A stretch of 61,910 bases of DNA, taken from assembly GCA_024280155.1 (NCBI GenBank), contig JAJRQQ010000035.1:1-61910 (forward strand), in the 5' to 3' direction. Of this stretch, positions 56,378 through 61,910 are shown piece after piece. Source of the stretch: Bacteroidota bacterium. GTDB taxonomy: Bacteria > Bacteroidota > Bacteroidia > Flavobacteriales_D > Crocinitomicaceae. A program made the translations under genes and the position numbers. The notes beneath the pieces were generated by a model. It was not told the origin of the DNA, made no database searches, and saw nothing but the letters and a program-made list of their open reading frames with translations. How positions within the stretch are numbered: position 1 is the first letter of the stretch; the number at the start of each line of letters is the position of its first letter.

Positions 56378-56827
56378 TTATGCTTCTTTAATCGCACTCA
56401 TCACAAAAGAACTTTGCACATTCTGAATAGAAGGAATAGTCGTCAATTTGTGTTTTAAGAAATTCTCATATTCTTTCATATTACTTGTCTCAATTAATAA
56501 TGCATAGTCGTAATTCCCTGCAATGTGATAGCAAGCGGAAACTTCATTCAAAGCAACCACTTCTTTCTCAAAAACGGTCAACAAATCTAAACTATGTCCT
56601 TTTAAGGAAACTTGACAAAAAACCTGTAACTGTTTTCCGACCATACCTTTATTAATATGCACCGTATATCCTTCAATCACTCCAATTCTCTCCAATTTCT
56701 TTATTCTTTCATACGTTGGAGTTATAGTTAAACCAATTTGGGAGGCAATTTCTTTATTCCCTTGTTTTGAATTCTCTTTCAGTAATTCAATTATTTTAAA
56801 ATCGATATCATCTAATTCTTCTTGCAT
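56378..56827 (-). CDS. Lrp/AsnC family transcriptional regulator
   Basis: 149 residues from the ATG at 56827 (MQEELDDIDFKIIELLKENS). The ATG at 56851 is excluded because a TATATTTG -7 box covers 56849-56856. An N-terminal winged helix (GNKEIASQIGLTITPTYERIKKLE) is followed by the RAM domain (about 70-145) that binds amino acids and makes dimers. It is divergent from the PLP gamma-lyase gene, and the 139-bp gap between them has repeated CAGT-type motifs; it probably controls that gene in response to an amino acid (inference). Confidence 0.92.
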   Translation of the reverse strand: MQEELDDIDFKIIELLKENSKQGNKEIASQIGLTITPTYERIKKLERIGVIEGYTVHINKGMVGKQLQVFCQVSLKGHSLDLLTVFEKEVVALNEVSACYHIAGNYDYALLIETSNMKEYENFLKHKLTTIPSIQNVQSSFVMSAIKEA

Positions 56828-56848
56828 AGTAAAAAATTCTTTATTCTT

Positions 56849-56856
56849 CAAATATA
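56849..56856 (-). promoter_or_regulatory. -7 box (TATATTTG) of the Lrp/AsnC gene
   Basis: A perfect TAnnTTTG on the minus strand; it sets the translation start to the ATG at 56827. Confidence 0.6.
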
Positions 56857-56966
56857 GCAGTTTATACAGAAAAAAACAATCTAAATACGCTCAATATGCA
56901 GTATAATTTTCTATAAAACAATATTACTGTAGATGTTTTGTATTTTTATAGTAAAAAAACAAAGCT

Positions 56967-58223
56967 ATGGATGATAAAAGTTTACACCCCGAAAGTTTAA
57001 TGATGAGTTATGGTTATTCGCCATCTCTTTCAGAAGGATCTATTAAATGTCCAATATTTCAAACATCAACTTTTGTGTTCAAGAACGCAATGGAAGGTAA
57101 AAATTTCTTTGAAATTGCTTATGGTATTCGTGAGCAAGAAAAAGATGAAGAACTAGGACTCATCTATAGTCGATTAAACAATCCAAATCTTGAAATCCTA
57201 GAAAACAGACTTTGTTTATGGGATGGAGCGGAAGAAGGAGCTGTGTTCGAAAGTGGAATGTCGGCAATTACTACGACGATGTTAGAGGTTATGTCTCCTG
57301 GAGATTTATTATTATTCAGTCATCCCGTTTATGGAGGTACCGATCATTTTATCCATAACTATTTGAAGAAACTAAACATTGAAAGTGTTGGTTTTATGGC
57401 CAATGAATCGAAAGAAGACATCATTGCTAAAATTGAAAAAACAGGAAGAGCAGATAAATTAACAATGATTCACATTGAAACACCTGCGAACCCGACCAAC
57501 GCATTAATAGATATTGAAATGTGTGCAGAAATAAAAGCACATTTTTCTACCGAAGAAAAACCTGTTATTCTTTCTGTAGATAATACATATATGGGGCCAC
57601 TTTGGCAACATCCGTTAAAGCATGGAGCTGATTTGGTTTTATATTCAGCAACAAAATATATTGGTGGACATTCAGATGTTGTAGCTGGAGCCTGTTTAGG
57701 AAGTAAAGAATTAATGCAAAGAATAAAAGGCCTGAGAACATTTCTAGGGGGAATGACAGGACCTTGGACTGCTTGGTTATTGATGAGAAGTGTGGAAACT
57801 TTAAAAGTAAGAATGGATCAACAAGCTAAAAACGCAGTGAAAGTAGCTGAATTTTTAAACGAGCATCCAAAAGTAGAAAAAGTATATTACTTAGGGAATA
57901 CGGCAAAATTTGGAACTGATGCAGACAAAGAGATTATTAAACGCCAATTTTCTTCTTATGGAGCAATGATTGCTTTCGATGTGAAAGGTGGAGAGAAAGA
58001 AGCTTTTCAATTTTTAGACAGTTTAAGACTAATCAAACTTGCTGTTTCTTTGGGTGGAACCGAATCTTTGGCATAGCATCCACAAACAATGACACATGCT
58101 GATGTTTCTGCGGAAGATAAAAAGATGATGGATATCACAGAAAAATTAGTTCGTATTTCTGTTGGAGTTGAAAATTATGAAGATATAATTAATGATATTT
58201 CACATGCTTTAGCGAATGTATAA
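56967..58223 (+). pseudogene. PLP-dependent gamma-lyase (methionine gamma-lyase/cystathionine gamma-synthase family), interrupted by an in-frame TAG
   Basis: Cys/Met metabolism PLP enzyme. The full frame has 418 residues: PLP Lys at 230 (SATKYIGGHSDVV), Asp at 205, and Tyr at 122 (VYGGTDHF). It is cut by TAG at 58074-58076 (codon 370) in GGTESLA-stop-HPQTMTHADVS, a conserved part that carries substrate-binding residues; the usual residue there is Glu or Gln. The last 48 codons remain intact to TAA at 58221. It is divergent from an Lrp regulator. Methionine gamma-lyase would give methanethiol, ammonia and 2-oxobutanoate; the exact reaction is not certain. Confidence 0.85.
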
Positions 58224-58243
58224 TAGCTATTCTAATTAATTTT

Positions 58244-58277
58244 CATACTTTTGTGACAATTCTGTGACAAAAGTATG
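58244..58277. promoter_or_regulatory. Inverted repeat overlapping the TGACA array before the cytochrome c gene
   Basis: CATACTTTTGT and ACAAAAGTATG are perfect 11-bp arms with a 12-base loop. It lies 42 bp before the cytochrome c ATG and 21 bp after the lyase stop. A TACTTTTG that fits TAnnTTTG is in the left arm. It may be an operator or, less likely, a terminator (no T-run). Confidence 0.55.
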
Positions 58278-58291
58278 ACGGTTACATGACA
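58250..58291 (+). promoter_or_regulatory. Four TGACA units in 11-bp phase upstream of the cytochrome c gene
   Basis: TGACA at 58254, 58265 and 58287, and TGACG at 58276, start exactly 11 bp apart, about one helical turn. The first two are in a 22-bp motif (58250-58271) that matches 26170-26191 at 19 of 22 positions. A weak -7-like element TATAAATTG follows at 58295. This arrangement suits a protein that binds the same face of the helix several times. Confidence 0.6.
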
Positions 58292-58318
58292 ATATATAAA
58301 TTGAAATAGAAAATTATT

Positions 58319-58726
58319 ATGAAAAAAAGAACATTTTACGCAGCAGTAGCATTTGCATTTTTATCTTTCTCAATGGTTTCTTGTGGATCTGAATCTTCGG
58401 AACACGTTGATGAAACTATCGTTGAGACTGAGGAAGAAGTTCAACCTGAAGAAGAAGTAACTTTCTCTGCGAAAACTTTTTTCTCCGACAAAGGTTGTGT
58501 AGCTTGTCACCAAGCTGACACAAAAACAATAGGACCTGCATTAACAGAAATTACGAAAGGATACAATGAAGACAAGTTAGAGGTAGCCAAATTCCTAAAA
58601 GGAGACGCAGATGCGATTATCGATCCAGCACAAGCTCCATTAATGGCACCACAAATTGAGATTACTAAAAACCTTTCCGAAGCTGAATCAGAAGCATTAG
58701 TTGACTTCATTTTTAGCCATAAATAA
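58319..58726 (+). CDS. Lipoprotein cytochrome c (c551/c552-like)
   Basis: 135 residues. A lipobox signal (FLSFSMVSC, Cys22) is followed by an acidic linker (about 25-47, rich in Glu) and a class I cytochrome c domain with CVACH at 60-64 and likely Met109 as sixth ligand (APLMAPQ). Lipid anchoring suggests a tethered electron carrier on the periplasmic side. It is 189 bp upstream of nirS, with a terminator and a separate promoter between, so it is probably not only a nirS partner. The shared motif with the ACIII operon suggests that it links ACIII with terminal oxidases or NirS (inference). Confidence 0.9.
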   Translation: MKKRTFYAAVAFAFLSFSMVSCGSESSEHVDETIVETEEEVQPEEEVTFSAKTFFSDKGCVACHQADTKTIGPALTEITKGYNEDKLEVAKFLKGDADAIIDPAQAPLMAPQIEITKNLSEAESEALVDFIFSHK

Positions 58727-58745
58727 TCATTAATTATAGAATAAG

Positions 58746-58776
58746 AAAGCCGAAAGTAAACACTTTCGGCTTTTTT
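58746..58776 (+). terminator. Intrinsic terminator of the cytochrome c gene
   Basis: A perfect 12-bp stem (AAAGCCGAAAGT / ACTTTCGGCTTT) with an AAAC loop and a seven-T run, 20 bp after the stop at 58726. Confidence 0.92.
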
Positions 58777-58789
58777 TATATCATAATTC

Positions 58790-58815
58790 AATTTTATGAT
58801 ACAAGTCATAAAATT
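58790..58815. promoter_or_regulatory. nirS: CRP/FNR-like palindrome upstream of nirS
   Basis: Perfect 10-bp arms AATTTTATGA (58790-58799) and TCATAAAATT (58806-58815) with a 6-bp spacer. The core TATGA-N6-TCATA has the same spacing as CRP-family sites (TGTGA-N6-TCACA). The centre is about 87 bp upstream of the predicted nirS start. NO- or anaerobiosis-responsive CRP/FNR proteins control nir genes in other bacteria; the one for this site is not known. Confidence 0.6.
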
Positions 58816-58875
58816 AACTAACAAAAATATAGTTTTAAGCTGACTAAACTCAAATTTAAAACAAAGTGTTAGTAC

Positions 58876-58883
58876 TAAATTTG
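58876..58883 (+). promoter_or_regulatory. nirS: -7 box (TAAATTTG) of nirS
   Basis: A perfect TAnnTTTG match; start predicted near 58890, about 26 nt before the ATG at 58916. Confidence 0.6.
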
Positions 58884-58915
58884 TACCGTAGAAATATTAT
58901 TTAACAATAAAAATT

Positions 58916-60589
58916 ATGAAAAGAAAGAACTTATTTTACTTAACAATTATAGGAGCTTTAGCACTCACAAGTTGTGGTGGTGATAAAGGTGATGTAGTTG
59001 AAACAAAAGAAGAAGCAACACCAACAGGAGATGTTACTGAGGGTGATATTACTCTTACAGCAGCAGAAATGGAAGAAGCCTCAATGTTGTACTTTGATAG
59101 GTGTGCTGGTTGTCACGGTTCTTCAAGAATGGGGGCTACAGGACCTCATTTATTACCTGACGCTCCGGAAGGAAATAATGCTCCTGGAACTAAGATTTTA
59201 GGTGCTGCAGGTTTGAAAGCATTTATTGAAAATGGTACACCTGGAGGAATGCCCGAATGGAAAGGAATCTTGACAGATGACGAAATTGAAGTAATGACTC
59301 GTTTCTTACAAGTTACTCCACCTGTTATTCCACCATTTGGTTGAGCTGAAATGACAGAAACATGGAACTTAATTGTACCTCTTGCAGAAAGACCAACAGA
59401 ACCTGAACATGATCGAAATATTGACAACTACTTTGGTGTTATTATGCGTGATGCTGGTAAAGTTGCTATTATTGATGGTGATACAAAAGAAAAAATCGCT
59501 GTTCTTAAATCAGGATTTGCTGTACACATTCTAAGAGTTTCTAAATCTGGTAGATATTTCTACTCTGTTGGTAGAGATGGTAAAATTACTATGATTGACT
59601 TGTTTTATGATACACCAAAAGTTGTTGCAGAAGTACGTGGTGCTTTTGATTCAAGATCGGTGGAAGTTTCTAAATTTGAAGGTTATGAAGATAAGTATTT
59701 AGTATTTGGTGGATATAGCCCTGCTCATATCGCGATTATGGATGCTCAAACTTTAGAGCCAATTAGTGTAACTCCAACTGCAGGTAACGCTTGTGATGGT
59801 GATAAAGAATTCATCGAAGAAGCTCGTGTAGCATCAATCGTTGCTTCTGAAACTGATCCTGTGTGGATTTGTAATGTAAAAGAAAGAGGTATGGTTGATA
59901 TCGTTGATTATACTGATCCAAAAAATCCAAAAATAACTGAAATCCCTTCTGCACGTTTCTTACATGATGGTGGTTTTGATGAAACTGGACATTACTTTTT
60001 AGTAGCTGCAAATGCTGCAAACAAAATTGTTATTATCGATGTTCCTAATAGAAAATTAGTTGACATTGTTGAAACAGGAATAAAACCTCATCCAGGTCGT
60101 GGAACAAATATCACTCTTGCAAATGGTGATAAAGTTTGGATTACATCTCACCTTGGTGAAAACAAAATTGTTGGTATTAAAACAAACCCAGGAGAAGGAC
60201 AATGGACGGTTGTTACTGAAGTTAAAGCTCCAGGTGCTGGTGGTGGTGCATTATTTGTTAAATCACACCCAAAATCTAAACACCTATGGGTAGATAGAAC
60301 GCTAAGTACTGATGCAGCTTTAAACTCTGCTGTAGATGTTTTCGACACAAGAACAATGAAACATATTAAGACAATCACAATGCCTGAAGGTGTTAATGGA
60401 CGAATGGTTCATATGGAATACAACAAAGCAGGTGATGAAGTTTGGATTTCTGTCTTTATGGGAACTGAAAGTGCTCTTTTAATTTACAATGACAAAACAT
60501 TAGAATTAAAAGAAATCATTAAAGGTGACTGGGTAGAGAATCCAACTGGTAAATTCAATGTTTACAACACAATGCATGACATTTATTAA
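58916..60589 (+). pseudogene. nirS: Cytochrome cd1 nitrite reductase NirS, lipoprotein form, interrupted by an in-frame TGA
   Basis: NirS reduces nitrite to nitric oxide in denitrification. Here the frame codes for 557 residues: a lipobox signal (ALALTSC, Cys20), a cytochrome c domain with CAGCH at 63-67, then the eight-bladed heme d1 propeller with the d1 His in GFAVHILRVS, active-site His in FLHDGGFD and in KPHPGRGTN, and the family end TGKFNVYNTMHDIY. TGA at 59342-59344 (codon 143) cuts the linker between both domains, at PPFG-stop-AEMTETWN, so the halves are 58916-59344 and 59345-60589 (ATG at 59351). Lipid anchoring is unusual for NirS. No d1-heme synthesis genes are in the window. NirN is a less likely alternative. 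Confidence 0.88.
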
Positions 60590-60605
60590 TCAAAATTAAT
60601 ATGGG

Positions 60606-60639
60606 TAGAAAAGGAGGGACATCCCTCCTTTTCTATTTT
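60606..60639 (+). terminator. Intrinsic terminator after nirS
   Basis: A perfect 14-bp stem (TAGAAAAGGAGGGA / TCCCTCCTTTTCTA) with a very short CA loop, followed by TTTT, 17 bp after the nirS stop. Confidence 0.88.
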
Positions 60640-60651
60640 AAAAATAAAAAA

Positions 60652-61910
60652 ATGAAAAAAATATTTATACTTACTCTTACATTTTTAACTTGTTCATTCG
60701 TAATAGGTCAAGTATATGATTCTACAGAAATGGGAAACCTATATACCAATCAAGTCTTTTACAGTTTAGATAATGGTGAGGTTTCAAATATTGACAATGC
60801 AAACTGGAATATCGCATTCTCTGCATACGGACAAGGTGCTGCTGGTAGTGCAATACTACTAAATGAAGCAACAACATCTTTATGGGCATACCCAGGTGAC
60901 ACAAGTTCATGGAATACTTTTGATACAGTTGGATATTCTAATTGGGAAAGATTACTAAACACGGATACAACTTGGACAAATGGCGCTTTTAATGTACATA
61001 GAGGTGCTGGTGGCAGTTTTGATATGGGTTGGGGCGTGTTAAATCCAGCTAATAATTTCTGGACTTTTGGAGATTCATTGTATTTGGTGAAAATCAATAA
61101 TACAACTTATAAAAAACTTTGGATTCAAAGTTTAAAGCAAGGAGTTTGGGAATATAAATATGCTGATATTGACGGGAATAATCTACAAACTTTTACACTA
61201 GACAAAAGTAGTTACCCAAATAGAAACTTTGTTTACCATTCTATGGTGTCTGATCAAATAATCGATAGGGAACCAGACAATACAACTTGGGATATTATGT
61301 TCACAAAACATATTGACTATTTCAATCCTCCAGGAATGTATGTCGGAGTTACGAGTGTCTTTAACAATCGAAATGTTTGGACAGCTAAAAGCAATGAAGT
61401 CGATTTTAATGCCGCTTTAAGTGCAACAACTCCAACAACACAGTTTAATCAAAAGATTAACAATATTGGTCGTGAGTGGAAAAAGTTCACTTCTTCAACA
61501 GGAACATGGACTGTTTATGATTCTATTGCCTATTTCATTTATGACAATGACAGTACTGATTTTTACAGAATTGTTTTTACTGATTTTGGTGGGTCTGCTA
61601 ACGGAAAGACTGTATTCAATATTGAAAAATTGAACACAATTTCTGTTCAAAGTTTAGATGATGTTGTGACATTCAGTTGTTATCCAAATCCAGCTAGTTC
61701 AACTGTAACTTTATTAATAGACAACCCAAACAATGACAATGTAAGCATTAAAATTGTTGACTTATCAGTAAATATTGTTTATGCAGAGGATATCCTTTTA
61801 CAAACTGGAGTCAACAAAAAAATGATTCAAGTTTCTAATTTTAATTCTGGTATTTATTTTCTAATTTTAGACAATAAAAACATACATACTTCTCAGAAGT
61901 TGGTTATTAA
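60652..61910 (+). CDS. Secreted HmuY-like protein with T9SS sorting domain (3' partial)
   Basis: The frame is open from the ATG at 60652 to the window end (419 codons and two bases). The signal peptide is MKKIFILTLTFLTCSFVIG. Two repeats of an HmuY-like beta pattern are visible: NWNIAFSAYGQGAAG with LWAYPGD, and NTTWDIMFTKHIDYF. HmuY of Porphyromonas binds heme, but I cannot see the His pair needed for heme here. Residues from about 342 form a T9SS sorting domain (CYPNPASSTVTLLI ... NSGIYFLILDN). The sequence ends at KLVI, so only a few residues are missing. Confidence 0.85.
   Translation, partial: MKKIFILTLTFLTCSFVIGQVYDSTEMGNLYTNQVFYSLDNGEVSNIDNANWNIAFSAYGQGAAGSAILLNEATTSLWAYPGDTSSWNTFDTVGYSNWERLLNTDTTWTNGAFNVHRGAGGSFDMGWGVLNPANNFWTFGDSLYLVKINNTTYKKLWIQSLKQGVWEYKYADIDGNNLQTFTLDKSSYPNRNFVYHSMVSDQIIDREPDNTTWDIMFTKHIDYFNPPGMYVGVTSVFNNRNVWTAKSNEVDFNAALSATTPTTQFNQKINNIGREWKKFTSSTGTWTVYDSIAYFIYDNDSTDFYRIVFTDFGGSANGKTVFNIEKLNTISVQSLDDVVTFSCYPNPASSTVTLLIDNPNNDNVSIKIVDLSVNIVYAEDILLQTGVNKKMIQVSNFNSGIYFLILDNKNIHTSQKLVI

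Noticed and set aside
58244..58277. Inverted repeat as terminator of the PLP lyase gene
   Set aside because: No T-run follows and the loop is conserved with the site upstream of ACIII, so an operator is the better explanation.
59342..59344. UGA in nirS read as tryptophan or selenocysteine
   Set aside because: UGA is used as a true stop for the CvpA gene (4627-4629), other broken genes have TAA or TAG, and the site is a domain linker, not a catalytic position.

Overview
The window looks like AT-rich chromosomal DNA of a Bacteroidota bacterium, most likely Flavobacteriales (Crocinitomicaceae/Fluviicola-like; an inference from gene content). Evidence: at least four secreted proteins with type IX secretion (T9SS) C-terminal sorting domains, the T9SS outer-membrane translocon gene sprA, an alternative complex III (ACIII) respiratory operon, Bacteroidota-type -7 boxes (TAnnTTTG) before many genes, no Shine-Dalgarno pattern, and hemD next to a DUF4271 gene. 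No rRNA, tRNA, CRISPR array, insertion sequence or prophage was seen. It reads as core chromosome with little accessory DNA.

Layout. 1-12 kb: end of a T9SS amidase, rplY-prs, a CvpA and a YceI-like gene, rseP, a secreted protein, and a DUF1800-DUF1501 pair. 12-26 kb (minus strand): queG, ruvB, then a long respiratory operon actA-actB-actC-actD-actE-actF-coxB-coxA closed by a strong terminator. 26-33 kb (plus strand): a SPOR-like gene, rnpA joined in frame to an S41 protease, an O-antigen ligase-like protein, mgtE and a 2-hydroxyacid dehydrogenase. 33-39 kb: a methyltransferase, RidA, and three poorly known envelope genes. 39-50 kb (minus strand): maeB-ruvA-sprA-GNAT. 50-57 kb: a T9SS Omp28-like protein, hemD-DUF4271, a glutaryl-CoA dehydrogenase-like gene, a secreted protein and an Lrp regulator. 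57-62 kb: a PLP gamma-lyase, a lipoprotein cytochrome c, a cytochrome cd1 nitrite reductase (nirS) and a truncated T9SS protein.

How the genes work together. ACIII passes electrons from quinol to c-type cytochromes and the adjacent CoxA/CoxB oxidase reduces oxygen. About 32 kb away, a small lipoprotein cytochrome c sits before nirS and could carry electrons to oxidase or nitrite reductase. A shared 22-bp motif (19 of 22 identical) lies upstream of both the ACIII operon and this cytochrome gene. Upstream of the cytochrome it extends to four TGACA-like units spaced exactly 11 bp. This is the best candidate here for an undescribed regulatory system. nirS has a separate CRP/FNR-like palindrome.

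The other striking property is damage. Five otherwise well-conserved genes (rseP, ruvA, a DUF4836-like gene, the PLP gamma-lyase and nirS) are each cut by a single in-frame stop, actB is split by an apparent one-base frameshift, and rnpA may have lost its stop through an A8 tract. Because both halves of each gene remain well preserved, sequence or assembly error is the simplest explanation; recent mutation is the alternative.
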